Below are positions 11,997 through 22,801 of a stretch of DNA of 64,000 bases, one piece after another. Origin of the DNA: Limonium bicolor. Taxonomy: Eukaryota > Streptophyta > Magnoliopsida > Caryophyllales > Plumbaginaceae. Every line of letters starts with the position of its first letter. Position 1 is the first letter of the stretch. The stretch lies in contig CM041782.1 in NCBI GenBank assembly GCA_023374045.1, positions 253,231,810 to 253,295,809 on the forward strand. The letters run 5' to 3'. Under the pieces are notes generated by a model that saw only the letters and a program-made list of their open reading frames with translations, did not search any database and was not told the DNA's origin. The position numbers and the translations under genes were made by a program.

Positions 11997-12247
11997 GGTC
12001 CGGGACATGTTACAGGACCAAGTCCCGGACCAGGAAGGAAGGCAAGTCTCGAACAAATTCATGGGGTGGTCCGGAACCTGTTACAAAACTTAGGTCCCGG
12101 ACCAGGAAGGAAGGAAAATCTCGAACTAAAAATCACCGCGGTCCGGGACTTTGTACAAAACTTAAGTCCCGGACCTAGAGGCTTGAAACTCTCGACCTAT
12201 TTTTGCATAATGGTCCGGGACCTCACCCATATCTTAGGTCCCGGACC
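11997..12247. repeat. Second palindrome array of ATH1, four units, internal
   Basis: Units are at 11997-12031, 12068-12103, 12140-12175 and 12212-12247, with period 71-72 bp. The third unit is identical to the second unit of the LTR array (GGTCCGGGACTTTGTAC loop type). The same kind of array therefore exists both in the LTR and between pol and the accessory ORF. Confidence 0.95.
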
Positions 12248-12790
12248 CATACAGCTTTCAGAAACTAAAAATAAACCCGTCGTCGTCATTCTTCAGCCTC
12301 TTCTCTCACATCTGAAATCCCTAAAACTTCACATCGCCGTCGTTATTCTTCAGCTCCCGACCACCACATCACCGGCACCACCACAAACCACCGCACTCTC
12401 GCCCTCGCATTCGCCGGCCGACCACCACAACCCTAGCCGTCGTCTCTACCCCGCCTCTCGACCTCACCTTCTCTCGCCCATTTCACTACAGCCAAACCCA
12501 CCACCCACCATAGCGACAACCGTCCTCGCCACCGAAACCTCTCTCTCGAGTTCCCTGCTCCACATCACCGCACCGCACCAACACACCACCTACCCTTCCT
12601 CTCTTCCGACATCGCCAACACCACCCACTCCCTTGCTCTCGGTCCAACCTCCACACCAAACTCGCCCCCTGCCCCAGTTCAAAACACAACCACCGACCTC
12701 AACCCAGTGCCTCCACACCAATTCCCACTCCAAATTTCCACCCCGCGCACTCACACGACCAAACCAAACAATCCCTGATCCAAAATTCCA
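12248..12790 (+). other. C-rich leader before the ATH1 accessory ORF
   Basis: This stretch is very rich in C and A with CCACCA and CCGCC runs. A frame is open through it (12066-12965) but translates to low-complexity P/T/S/H without any recognisable domain, and it reads through the palindrome array. It is most likely untranslated leader or promoter sequence for the ORF at 12791. Confidence 0.55.
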
Positions 12791-14098
12791 ATGGCACCAA
12801 AGCGCGCTCGACGCAACACTGCCGGGGCTTCTTCTTCATCAGACGCTCCTCCACTCCGGGTCCGGGAGACAGTCGATTCCGACTTCATCAATGAAGCGGC
12901 TAGGAATTGGTACCATGCTCGCGAGAGAAAAATACTACCTGAAAGGTCAGTGTGTCCGACCTTAATTGCTGAATTTGATTTAGAAGCACTGTTTAATGCA
13001 CGTGGATGGGTACCTCTGTTGACTCGAGGGGGGAAATTCTACCCGAGACTGGTAAAGCTGTTCTATGCTAATGCAACGGTGAGTGATGACGGGGATACTT
13101 TTACTTCTGTGGTCAAAGGCAAAAATATTTCTGTGGACGCTCTTAGCATTAGGCGCTCTATGAACTTGCCCATAGCTGTTCGGATGCCGACTGCGGAGAA
13201 TAGGGCTAATATGCAATTATTGACTAGACAAGCTAAGGCGCATTATATTAACTTGATTGTCCTTGATCCCGAAGTTCAAAATCGGCAGCGTAGGAATAAC
13301 CGGGACAAGCAGGTTGTCACCGGGGATAAGCTACCCACCCCTAGAGAGCGTCTGATTTTAGGGATACTGATGTCTAATGTTCGCCCTCGGGAGTGCGCTG
13401 ATTTGAATGAGTATGACTGCTGGCTTATGCGTTACATCCTGGACGACGCCTATGCCGCTGCAGGGGTTCCTCCTAGTATGCATCGCATCATCTTTACTTC
13501 TATGCGCCGAGTGGTTCAGACCGAGCATTCCGCCTCTCTTCCATTTCCACACCTCATATACTCGTTACTGGCTGCCAAAGGGGTAGATGTATCTGATGAG
13601 GAGCCCCAGTACCCTCGATCTCCTCTCGATATGACCATGATGAGATTCTTCCAGTGGGAGAAGAATGACGGGCAGTGGGTGAAGCGCCGACGCGCTGCAC
13701 GCGCCCCCCGAGTTGCTGAGGCTGCTGATGAGGCTGAGGCTGTTGATGAGGTTGAGGCCGCTGCTGATGCTGCTGGTGGCGAGATCCCGGACTTCCCGAT
13801 GCCTGCTGCTACGGCCCCGGGTTATGAGCAGTTGCTACACGAGTTCAGAGATTGGAGGGGGACCGCTACAGCATACTTTGACGGCTTTGCGAGTCGTCTA
13901 GATGGATATGGTGAGAGGCTCACAGCTTTAGAGACTCGTCATACTGAGTACGAGGCTCGACAGGCTGCTCAGTTTTCTGAGTATCAGGCTCAGCAGGCTG
14001 CTCAGTTTGCTGAGTACCAGGCTCAGCAGGAGGCCCGCTTCCAGACTTATGATGAGCGCTTCTCCCAGTTAGAGTCTTGGCGCATGCCCCGGCGGTAG
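12791..14098 (+). CDS. ATH1 accessory ORF in env position (plant transposon-protein family)
   Basis: This is an intact 435-codon ORF starting M-A-P-K-R-A-R-R with a basic N terminus. The block around residues 50-110 (G-W-V-P-L-L-T, Y-P-R-L-V-K-L-F-Y-A-N, V-V-K-G-K-N-I) and the later P-R-E-R-L-I-L-G-I-L block resemble the family annotated as putative plant transposon protein in Athila-type elements. That assignment is from memory, without a search. No signal peptide or membrane segment is evident, so it is not a clear envelope protein. An acidic A/E/D stretch (about 305-330) is followed near the C terminus by three 11-residue repeats of the E-Y-Q-A-Q-Q type (13946-14044), likely coiled coil. 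Its function is unknown. It is intact while gag-pol is broken. Confidence 0.8.
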   Translation: MAPKRARRNTAGASSSSDAPPLRVRETVDSDFINEAARNWYHARERKILPERSVCPTLIAEFDLEALFNARGWVPLLTRGGKFYPRLVKLFYANATVSDDGDTFTSVVKGKNISVDALSIRRSMNLPIAVRMPTAENRANMQLLTRQAKAHYINLIVLDPEVQNRQRRNNRDKQVVTGDKLPTPRERLILGILMSNVRPRECADLNEYDCWLMRYILDDAYAAAGVPPSMHRIIFTSMRRVVQTEHSASLPFPHLIYSLLAAKGVDVSDEEPQYPRSPLDMTMMRFFQWEKNDGQWVKRRRAARAPRVAEAADEAEAVDEVEAAADAAGGEIPDFPMPAATAPGYEQLLHEFRDWRGTATAYFDGFASRLDGYGERLTALETRHTEYEARQAAQFSEYQAQQAAQFAEYQAQQEARFQTYDERFSQLESWRMPRR

Positions 14099-14514
14099 TC
14101 TATGATTTGGTTTATGCCACTTCCTACATCAGTTTATCTCTCTTTTATTGCCCTTCTGGATTTTAAGCTGACTTTGACATTTGTGTTGTTTTAATGACTT
14201 TTAGCTTGTTAGGTTTGATTTGCTGGTACTTTTCCCTTACTGGTTGGATTGTTATGGTTATTTTAGCACCTCTGCTACTGCCACTGCTTGTTATATTCCT
14301 TAACTTTGTTGCAATATATTATCTGCTGCTGCTATATTCACACAGGACTGCCATATTTTTGTGTGCGATATCAAAAGAAAACAAAGGAGACTCTGCCGAA
14401 ATTTTCACAACCCTCCTTAAGTCTCCCATTCCTTGTCATGAGTGTGGGGACATCATCTTCACCAATTATTCAGGGGAGTCCTATTTTCTCTCTTGCACTA
14501 TATTCACATTCTAG

Positions 14515-14555
14515 TAGCAATGAGGACATTGCTATTCTCTAAAGTGTGGGGATGT
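14515..14555 (+). promoter_or_regulatory. ATH1 secondary hairpin-polypurine module
   Basis: TAGCAAT and ATTGCTA arms enclose loop GAGGAC (14515-14534), followed by AAAGTGTGGGGATGT (14541-14555). It is nearly the same purine tract as at the LTR border, 0.9 kb upstream of it. Confidence 0.75.
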
Positions 14556-15437
14556 AGTAAGGGGGTTGCACATCTAATTAATTGTTTTCTGTGGCTCCTG
14601 GCAGTACTTATTCTCCCTTCACCTTACCTTTGATGGCCCCCCACAAAAATTTTTAATTCGACATACTTGGTTTTCATCTGTGGTCAGATGCATCAGTCGG
14701 GAATAATATACAAGTAGCAAACATTTTTGAGATTTAATCTGAAATTTCGGTCATAAGAACTTTGGTTATCTTGCTTGGATTGTCAATTTTGGTTAAAATC
14801 TGCATCTATTTCCTTCAATAAAAAAGGTGAGACCAATTTGTGACCATTTTGTTTGAACTAACTTGGGGCTTTTGGAAAGTTTTGGAATGAAAGGAAGGAA
14901 AGGACAAAGGCAAGGTACTCTCTAATCTACTCTGAACCGGAACAGGCCTCTCCCATTCGGTAATTAAGCCTTTGGAGTGCCTCATCACTCATCTACCTAA
15001 GATCATCTGATCTGGGATAGAAGGCCCAACACCGCTACAAGGATGGGGAGAAAAAGTCTGAGGGGATGAAATGAATAATGCTTACTCAGAAAAATTGGAA
15101 GGAAAGTTCTTTCATGCTAAACAGTTTATTGCAAATTCTTCCTTGATTATGAGATGTGGCAATGAAAGGTAATGTGGAATATGACATTACTTGCCCCTTG
15201 TCGTCCAAATGAATTGTGGAAAGCAAAAGGAAAGTAAAGCCTGAGTACAGTTTGAATTAAACAGTTATGATGATAGTCTCATGCATTTGACAAACACCTT
15301 AGCTTCACTGTTTAAGAAAACTTGCAGTACTAGTCGTTGTTTTTTTGACCGTCTTTCAGCATTAGATTTCCTTGAACATTTCCCTGACTTGATAAATCCC
15401 CGCTTTTGAAAATCTGGTACATTTTGCGTGCAGTAAT

Positions 15438-15473
15438 TGCTTGAGGACAAGCAAAGGTTAAGTGTGGGGATGT
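15438..15473 (+). promoter_or_regulatory. ATH1 polypurine tract with upstream stem-loop
   Basis: The stem TTGCTT/AAGCAA around GAGGAC (15438-15455) precedes AAGTGTGGGGATGT, which abuts the LTR start TGATAAG at 15474. Confidence 0.88.
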
Positions 15474-17254
15474 TGATAAGACAGGAATTTACCTATTTCT
15501 AAAGGGTCTTTTGATACCTAATCTGTTACCATTAACTGCCAAATTCCTATCTTATGAGCAATTTTATGTTTTTGTTGCAATTGTCTTCTTTTATGGTTTT
15601 TGTGTGCTTTTTCAGGTTTTTATCTCAAAGGAAACACACTCCTATCACCGATGGAACACATGGCAAATCAAACAAGCTAAAACAGAATCAAGAAACTAAT
15701 TCTCGACCTAAATACAAGACTGGTCCGGGACTTAATACACAACTTAAGTCCCGGACCACAATGAGGCTTCACTCTCGACTGGATTTCAAGTATGGTCCGG
15801 GACTTTGTACAAAACTTAAGTTCGGACCACACAGATTTGTAAGCCTCGACCTGTTTTGACACTATGGTCCGGGACTTGATACAAGACTTAAGTCCCGGAC
15901 CAAGTGACTGGAAGCGGATATCTGTAAGCTCGCGAAAGGAAGAAAAGAGAATAAAATTCTCTTTCGAACAGACCACCGCCCATGCACTAATCATCCTTTC
16001 CAGTATTCTTCCGCACTGTTATTTTGTCCCTTCCTGCTGCTTTCAATTATCCACAATCCCACTAAATCAAATTTTCCCTAAATTCAGCTCATCACCCAGA
16101 AAACACTCACCTAACATACCCATCATTCCACTTACAAAACTCCAGCACCACTGTCCACCTTGCTGCTGCTACGTATTCCATGATGCAGTTCTATTAATAG
16201 AACTGAATCTCATTCATTTTATACACAATCTGGCTGGAGAGTAATACTCCACACTCCATTTCCAGTTCATCTCTCACGTTCCAGCCATCACCCTTTTCAT
16301 CACACACCATACACATTCTGCAGAGAGCAAAAATACTTCAACTCCATTCACCATCCATTTTCACGTACCATTCATATCACCATTTTCCTTCAAGCAGCTG
16401 GGACTTCAACAAGTGAAGATTGAGTAGAGGGAACTGTTGGTTGTGCACAGAGACTCCATCAACGAACCTTAAAACAGAGTTTCTTCTTCTTTATCTTCTT
16501 TAATGTTATTCACATATTGTTGTAGTAATTTCATTTCCATGGCTGAGTAGTTTCTATAAATTTCGGTTTACTATGTAATCCAAATTCTGAGGTTCCATTA
16601 TCTTTGTGATTTACCATTTTAACAGATTAAAGTGTTGTCCCTTATTTATTATTATAAATCTTGTGATTTGGCCAATTACTGGATTTTACCTGTTTATCTG
16701 CTTATAAGTGAGAACTGCGGTAGATAATAGACAACAGGAACAACACCGGTTAATTTAGAGATGGTAATTCCTCTAGGATATTAACTGATCATTAAACTGG
16801 ATTATTCTTAAAGCTGTTAGCAATTAATAAATTTGTAACGAGAGTTAAAATTTATTAGCTGTTAATTAGATTCCACCGAGCGGGAGACCGAACGTGGAAT
16901 AATTCTGTTCTAGGATTTTAATCTAGATATCGGTAAACACACTGAGAAAGGAACCGAAGAAATTGGAGGATTAGTAAACCGGAATTTTCCTTTCCATTAA
17001 TTCAAAAACATCATTGTTTTGCTCACCGTTGCTCTTGCATTTATTACCCTTGTTCTTATTTACAGTTTGCTTCAGTACTTAGTAATTCAAACAAACAAAA
17101 CCCCCTGTTACTTGAGTTATTTTACTTTGTTTTGATCTTAAATATTAATCAAACTAAAACGCTGCCTCCCCTGGATTCGATAACCTGGAGGGACACTTCT
17201 AGGAAAACTTGCTATAATCGACCGGTATTCTTGCCGTTAGGTTTTTACCCAACA
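15474..17254 (+). repeat. ATH1 3' LTR
   Basis: This 1781-bp LTR runs TGATAAGACAGG to CCCAACA and is followed by GGGCC. It carries the three-unit palindrome array near its start. Internal variants match the duplicated segment 4839-6169 in places and the outer 5' LTR at the 3' end, so it looks mosaic. Confidence 0.95.
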
Positions 17255-17259
17255 GGGCC
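17255..17259. repeat. Target-site duplication GGGCC, right copy (ATH1)
   Basis: It matches 3060-3064 and lies inside the TK2 gag-pol frame. Confidence 0.95.
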
Positions 17260-18689
17260 TCACCCGGTCTATCAAACACAACCCTCCTAGCTGCACAATC
17301 TATATGGGCATGGTGCTCTGCTAGCGAGTCCATGCCCAAAATCACATCGAAGCAAGACATACGCATAGGGATCAAATCAGCAGACAAGTTCCTATCCATA
17401 ATCACTACCGGAACCGACTTACACACAGAATCAAGTACACAAGCAGGTACGCCACTCAGCGGGCTAGAAATACACAAATCCACATCACAGGGCACATCAG
17501 ACAACCCGAGACTACCCACTAAATCAGTAGACACAAAGGAGTGGGTAGCTCCTGAATCAAACAAGCAGAAAACTGGCTGAGAAGAGATCTGAAGAATACC
17601 TGACACTACTCGGCCTGAGTCACGGTCTCGCTCACCAGCTAGAGCGTACACACGAGCCTGGGTCTGGGGCTTCTTCTGATCAGCCTTCTGCCCGGACCCT
17701 GAACCAGCTCCTCGGCCCTCAGAACCGCCACTGCTACCTCCACCTCTTGCCTGTGGACACTGGGCAATGCGGTGATCCAACGAGCCACACTTGAAGCACG
17801 CCCCGGACTTCCTGTAGCACTCCCGTCCTGGATGGAAGCGGTCACACTCTGCACACTTCTCCACAGCAGGGGATGCTGATGAAGAAGAACCCCGGTCTCC
17901 TCTATACTTCTTCTTCTGAGAAGAAGTCTGCTCACGCCTCTCGGGCTCCTCCACACGACCCTTCCTCTTCTGGTCCTTGCCCTTATCGGGTCTCTGGTCC
18001 CTCTTCTCAAACCGCTGCCTAGCCTGCAGCTCAGACTCCACCACCAACGCCACATCAGCTACATCCCGGAAAGTCTTGTGGCGAAAAGGTGCCACAACAG
18101 CTCGAATGTCACCCCTCAACCCAGCCTCAAACTTCCTAGCCTTCCGGTTATCATCCGGCTCAAGCACAAACTTCGAAAGGGAAATAAACTTCCTCGCATA
18201 GTCGTCCACTAACATCTCCTTCGTCTGGCGAAGTCTCCCATACTCTACAATCTTCTGATCACGAAAGACGTCGGGATAGAACTGCTGGTTGAAGCAGCCC
18301 CTGAACTGCTCCCATGTCCATGGGTGGGGGTACTTCCCTTCGACCGACTTCCACCACTCCTTCGCCTCACTCTGAAACATGAAGGTAGCGAATCCGACTT
18401 TCTGATCTTCCTCACATCCCATGACCCACAGAAGGTCCTCAATGGCAGTGATCCAGTGGCTCGCCTCCTGTGGGTCGCCACTAGCATCGAAAGAAGGCGG
18501 CTTCAGCTTCAGGAACTCCTGAAGCGCCTTCACGTTGTTGCCCCCCGCGTTACCGGCTCCTGCCGCCTGACCAGCAGTGGCCCCTACAGTCTACAGCACC
18601 TGGGTCACCACCTGCTGCACAATCTCTGCAATGTCCCCCTGGGGAGCATCGCCTGCAGCTGCACCACGTCCTGAACGTCGGGGAGGCAT
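17260..18689 (-). pseudogene. TK2 gag and protease (premature stop, split by ATH1)
   Basis: The likely start is the ATG at 18689-18687 (M-P-P-R-R-S-G-R). An in-frame TAG at 18593-18591 stops it at codon 33, and the frame is open again from 18533 to the ATH1 insertion. Gag core motifs are E-A-S-H-W-I and W-W-K-S-V-E-G-K. A zinc knuckle C-F-K-C-G-S-L-D-H-R-I-A-Q-C (CX2CX4HX4C) follows another cysteine cluster. The aspartic protease site is F-D-S-G-A-T-H. The nucleocapsid binds element RNA and the protease processes the polyprotein. A basic K/R-rich stretch lies before the knuckle. The frame would join in phase with 1121-3059 without ATH1. Confidence 0.92.
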
Positions 18690-18800
18690 ACTGAAGATAC
18701 AACATCAAAATTTATCAGAAACCATCAAGCATCATGCAGCAGACCTTTCAGACACCCACACATGCAGTCGAAACCCCACAAACACCAAAGAACGAGCAAC

Positions 18801-18815
18801 CCGGCTCTGATACCA
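18801..18815 (-). other. TK2 primer-binding site, initiator tRNA-Met
   Basis: On the minus strand TGGTATCAGAGCCGG lies 5 nt from the LTR end. It matches the complement of the plant initiator tRNA-Met 3' end, the usual chromovirus primer. Confidence 0.93.
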
Positions 18816-18820
18816 CTAAA

Positions 18821-20800
18821 TGTAATGACCCCAAAACCGGCCTAGGAGTTAGGGCCGTTACACGCCGCGAGTCTACTACCTAACGTCGCAAGGCTCTAAG
18901 CAAACGAATCCCAAAACCGAATAACAAACTTGAATAAATACCAAAAGAGTTTACAAGATCCAAATGCTTATAAGTCAAATACAAAGAGAGAGGCCCGAAG
19001 GCTACACAAAGTACTAAAGCATCCAAAGCGCAAGCAAACAAAGTCTAAAGACACATAAAATAACGAAGCTCCAGAAGGGGACGAGAAGAGAAGATCCCAC
19101 GAGCTCAATCTGCAACAAAGTAAAGGGGTGAGCTAAACAGCCCAGCAAGCAGAAGACTTCCTCAAGGAAGCCCACTCAAAACAGAAGCAGAAGAATACTT
19201 ATAAGCAGAGAGGATAGCGGAGTCAATATAAATAGACCGAATGAAACCACAAAACAGAGGCAAAGCAAAACGGAATATCACTTCAAAACATAGTCGGACT
19301 TTCAGATCAAAAACAGAAGAATGGGACACTAGTAACAAGCTAACACAACAGAAGGACTCACATAAGGTCCTATGGATCCGAGGATCCCACAACAGAAGCC
19401 GTAGAGACAGCTAACAGACCCGTCGGTCAAATAACGTCCTAAGGGAGACCCTAAGGAGTATAAACGGAAGGAATTCCGGCACAGCATGCTACGGGACAGC
19501 CCGACCCGACTATCCAAGGCTCAGAAGCAAAGTAACTAGGTCCCAAAACCAAAAGCTCACAAAACAGATCTTAAGAGCATGGAAATGCATATAAACAGCA
19601 TAAGAAGTTTGTACACAGATAGGGGAATCCAACCCCGCAAACGGAACGCAAAACGGAGCTAAAACAGAGAAGTTATGCTCAAAACAGTGGCATGTCCGAA
19701 CTTGCGTCCGACCTTGCAAGTTCGGACAGAGGTCGAGAGTCAGAAGTCGCGGAGATACAAATGTCCGAACTTACGTCCGAACGTCAAAGTTCAGACGTAA
19801 GTCGAGAGTTAAAAGCCAGAACCATCTTAGTGTCCGAACTTGCGTCCGACCTTGCAAGTTCGGACACACGTCGAAACTTTTACGAAAACTCATCCTCGCG
19901 TCAGGTCCGAACTTTGAAGTTCGGACCGATGTTCGGACACTTCAAAACCTTCCAAAACAAAACGCGCCCGATGAACTGTCCGAACTTACAAGTTCGGACA
20001 GACGTTCGACAGCGCGAAACTGACGAAATCCAGAGCGATCGATCAGACGAGCAGAAATCAGCCAAAATCACCATAACTCACAGAAAACTCACAGAATGGT
20101 AAATCAGTACCCTCGGGGGTTTAGCCAAACGATTAACAACGCAAAACCAATGAGAAAACACACAAGCAACACACGAAATCAGATACGAAACCGATATTAA
20201 AATCAGTCCCCGAGGGTGAGCAAACTACCCCGATTCCATCCCCCACTTACATGAATTCGAAGCGCAGAATCCGGCCAGACGTTACCAGCAACACAGCGAA
20301 CAGAACGCAGCAGAGGAAATGCACCAGACGACACTGAATTCAGCCAGCAAACAATCCAATCAATCAGAACCCTGTCTCTCTCAAAACAGAAGCGAACACC
20401 ATCAAAACCGAAAGGGAAACCAAACCTGAACCACCGCAGAGGAAGAGCAATCACACAGAACCGGAATTCGATCTCAAACGCACCAGCAATGCACCAGGAA
20501 TTAGCACTCAAAGAAGAAGGAGAGGAGAGGGATGCTGAAAACTGTCGAGAGAAGAACACACCACGTCTTGAAAACTGATCGGGAAAAACTGAGCGAGAAA
20601 GACAAATGAGGCTCTCCCTTTTTCCTTATTAATAACTTACCAAAATAAAAGAAAGGGAAACGACCTCCTTGCCCCCGTCTTTTATTTAAATACCTCGAAC
20701 GTCCCATCAACTAAACAAAGCATCACACAAACATAAGTAATGACATAAACCGGAACGTTATGTCATGAAATCTGAAAACGTAAAAATACGGAGTATTACA
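18821..20800 (-). repeat. TK2 5' LTR
   Basis: This is the complete 1980-bp LTR. In element orientation it runs TGTAATACTCCG to GGTCATTACA. It holds the palindrome array at 19693-20000. Several frames are open in it but none looks coding. Confidence 0.94.
19693..20000. repeat. Array of five palindromes in TK2 LTR
   Basis: Units start at 19693, 19762, 19831, 19904 and 19977 (period 69-73 bp). The first three are 36 bp long. The first has perfect 13-bp arms (TGTCCGAACTTGC and its complement); the last two are shortened to 24 bp. Spacers repeat a GTCGAGAGT-like motif after the first units. Confidence 0.94.
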
Positions 20801-20801
20801 T

Positions 20802-22526
20802 AACTACCCCACAAATGATTTGGAGCTGGGAGCTGTAGTCTTCGCTTTGAAGATATGGAGCCACTACTTATACGGGGTTAGTGTGACGATCTACACCGAT
20901 CATAAGAGTTTGAGATACATATTCACTCAGAAGGAGTTAAATCTTCGACAGAGGAGATGGTTAGAGTTTCTGAAAGACTATGACATTGACCTCCAATACA
21001 AAAAGGGGAAGGCCAATGTTGTAGTAGATGCCCTGAGCCGTCGAGCACACTCACTCCATTCGCTAGTTTCATTCTCCAGCTTGGTTGATGAGGTGCGAGA
21101 GGCTCAGAGGACAGATGAGTACATGAGAGAGGTCAGACAGAAGCTGACGGATGGCACCTTTGAGAGTCAGAAGTATGACTTCAGACTTCATGATGATGAT
21201 CTGATCAGACTTAAGGGCCGGTTATGCATACCACGGGGCAACACGGATCTGAAAGACCGTATACTTAGAGAATCACACTGTTCTTCAGTTTCCATCCATC
21301 CGGGAGCCTCTAAAATGTATAAAGACATGAAGAGATACTTCTGGTGGTCGGGAATGAAGACAGATGTTACCGAGTTCGTCTTGAGGTGTCTCACATGCCA
21401 GAAGGTGAAATTTGAGCACCGACGACCGGGCGGAATGGTACAGTCGATGCCAGTTCCGGAGTGGAAATTCCATGATATCTCCATGGACTTTGTAGTTGGG
21501 CTTCCACCTGCTAGGGGAGGTCTCAACATGATATGGGTGGTGGTGGATCGCCTTACCAAAGTAGCCCGATTCATACCGATGAAGGATACTTGGAAGGTGA
21601 CCAAATTAGCTGAGTTATTTGAGAAAGAAATCATGAGACATCACGGGATACCGAAGACCATAGTGTCAGATAGAGATACCAGATTCCTTCCGAGGTACTG
21701 GAGAGCTACCAGAGAAGCGTTGGGTACAGAACTCAAGCTGAGTACCGCGTTCCATCCTCAGATAGATGGTCAGACTGAGCGTACTATTCAGACACTCCAG
21801 GACATGCTGAGGGCATGTGCCTTAGACTTCCAGGGCAGTTGGATTGACAAACTACATCTGATCGAGTTTTCGTACAACAACAGCTATCATGCTTCGATCA
21901 AGATGGCACCTTTTCAAGCGTTGTACGGTAGACCATGTCGTACACCGCTCTGCTGGGATGAGTCGAGTGAGACGGTCATTATAGGACCAGAGTACTTAGA
22001 GCAAGTTAAGGCTGAAGTTCAGCAAATCAGGGATAACATGAAAGCTGCTCAAGATAGGCAGAAGTCGTATGCTGATGTTCGACGACGGGACCTGGAGTTC
22101 GCAGTGGGCGACCAGGTATTTCTGCGAGTTTCACCGATGAAGGGTGTATTCAGGTTTGGGCAGAAGGGCAAATTAAGCCCGAAATTTGTTTGTCCTTACG
22201 AGATTACGGAGCGGGTGGGCCCGGTTGCTTACAGGTTTAATCTACCTGCTGAGCTGGGTAAAGTGCATGATGTTTTTCATGTTTCACAGCTAAAGAAATA
22301 CATGCACCACCCCTCCCATGTGTTAGAACCTGAGCGGTTGACATTAGAACCAAATATGAGATCAGTGGAGCTTCCTCAGAGAATCTTGGACAGTAAGACT
22401 AGGGACACTCGCCATAAGTCAGTGCGACTGGTGAAGGTTCTCTGGTCTAACCAGGATGTCGAAGAGGCCACGTGGGAATTAGAGGATAAGATGAGGGCGA
22501 AGTACCCTTCTTTGTTTACTAACTAG
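20802..22526 (+). CDS. TK1 RNase H (part), integrase and chromodomain
   Basis: The frame is open from the TK2 border to a stop at 22526; its 5' end is cut off by the insertion. RNase H residues include D-L-E-L and Y-T-D-H-K-S-L. The integrase zinc domain has S-I-H-P-G and C-L-T-C. Counting from 20820, the catalytic residues are D223 (S-M-D-F), D284 (S-D-R-D) and E320 (Q-T-E-R-T): D,D(35)E spacing with no damage visible. The GPF/Y-like region follows (F-V-C-P-Y-E). The C-terminal chromodomain is at about residues 515-566 (V-K-V-L-W, E-A-T-W-E-L-E). Integrase joins element cDNA to chromosomal DNA. It serves as the in-window reference for the deletion in the TK2 integrase. Confidence 0.93.
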   Translation, partial: NYPTNDLELGAVVFALKIWSHYLYGVSVTIYTDHKSLRYIFTQKELNLRQRRWLEFLKDYDIDLQYKKGKANVVVDALSRRAHSLHSLVSFSSLVDEVREAQRTDEYMREVRQKLTDGTFESQKYDFRLHDDDLIRLKGRLCIPRGNTDLKDRILRESHCSSVSIHPGASKMYKDMKRYFWWSGMKTDVTEFVLRCLTCQKVKFEHRRPGGMVQSMPVPEWKFHDISMDFVVGLPPARGGLNMIWVVVDRLTKVARFIPMKDTWKVTKLAELFEKEIMRHHGIPKTIVSDRDTRFLPRYWRATREALGTELKLSTAFHPQIDGQTERTIQTLQDMLRACALDFQGSWIDKLHLIEFSYNNSYHASIKMAPFQALYGRPCRTPLCWDESSETVIIGPEYLEQVKAEVQQIRDNMKAAQDRQKSYADVRRRDLEFAVGDQVFLRVSPMKGVFRFGQKGKLSPKFVCPYEITERVGPVAYRFNLPAELGKVHDVFHVSQLKKYMHHPSHVLEPERLTLEPNMRSVELPQRILDSKTRDTRHKSVRLVKVLWSNQDVEEATWELEDKMRAKYPSLFTN

Positions 22527-22538
22527 ATCGTCTGTATA

Positions 22539-22575
22539 GGGTACGGGGCATACCCCTTTTTAAGGGGGGTAGAGC
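22539..22575 (+). promoter_or_regulatory. TK1 upstream hairpin-polypurine module
   Basis: GGGTA/TACCC arms (22539-22555) are followed by CTTTTTAAGGGGGGTAGAG. It lies 12 bp after the pol stop and about 260 bp upstream of the LTR-adjacent module. Confidence 0.7.
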
Positions 22576-22801
22576 TTCCTCGCTTTTGAGTTAGGAAACG
22601 ATCATGTTTGTCGTTTGTTTGGTTGTTTAAGATGTGAATTCGTGTAAGTTGCTACACTTTGTGTTAAGTTTGAGTTATGTATAATACTTATGTATTGTAT
22701 TTGAGATTGAACTTGAGTCTTGAGATGTGTGAATGTGAATATAAGATGTGTTGTTAAGATTAAGGGAATTGAGTACCGTGAATGATTAAGCACATATGTG
22801 A

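Larger units (their letters stand above)
14099..15473 (+). other. ATH1 3' non-coding region
   Basis: There is no credible gene. It is AT-rich and holds two copies of a hairpin-plus-purine module (14515-14555 and 15438-15473). The second is the functional tract next to the 3' LTR. Small ORFs at 14194-14633 are hydrophobic by composition and overlap one another; I do not call them. Confidence 0.7.
3065..17254 (+). mobile_element. ATH1: Athila-lineage LTR retrotransposon
   Basis: The element is bounded by GGGCC duplications. LTRs begin TGATAAGACAGG and end CCCAACA. A tRNA-Asp primer site follows the leader. Gag, protease, reverse transcriptase, RNase H and integrase follow in that order with several frameshifts. 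After pol come a palindrome array, a 435-codon ORF in the position where Athila elements carry an env-like or accessory ORF, and two hairpin-plus-polypurine modules. The 5' side carries an extra 1.3-kb copy of most of the LTR. Gag similarity, the Asp primer site and the accessory ORF place it in the Athila lineage. It is inserted in TK2. Confidence 0.95.
1..20800 (-). mobile_element. TK2: Ty3/gypsy chromovirus (Tekay/Del-like), minus strand, left end off window
   Basis: The element runs right to left: 5' LTR 18821-20800, tRNA-iMet primer site, gag-protease, then reverse transcriptase, RNase H, integrase and chromodomain, a polypurine tract, and the last 112 bp of the 3' LTR at the window edge. 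The visible LTR parts (1-112 and 20689-20800) look identical, so the insertion appears young. It is split by ATH1 at 3065-17254. It sits inside the RNase H codons of TK1: the bases after 20800 read straight into an N-Y-P-T-N-D-L-E-L coding run. The expected target copy TAACT is at 20801-20805 and its partner lies off-window. Clade assignment rests on the C-terminal chromodomain, the iMet primer site and the LTR size. All genes are broken, so this copy is non-autonomous. Confidence 0.93.

Noticed and set aside
12066..12965. 299-codon plus-strand ORF
   Set aside because: It translates palindromes and a low-complexity C-rich leader, overlaps the real ORF at 12791 in another frame, and has no domain.
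14194..14633. Hydrophobic ORFs after the ATH1 accessory gene as an envelope transmembrane protein
   Set aside because: Three overlapping short frames in T-rich DNA and no signal peptide-ectodomain arrangement. They contain the polypurine module instead.
19692..20102. ORF with repeated S-E-L-A-S-D-L-A-S-S-D-like units
   Set aside because: The repeats are the translation of the palindromic DNA array in the TK2 LTR, with no support for coding.
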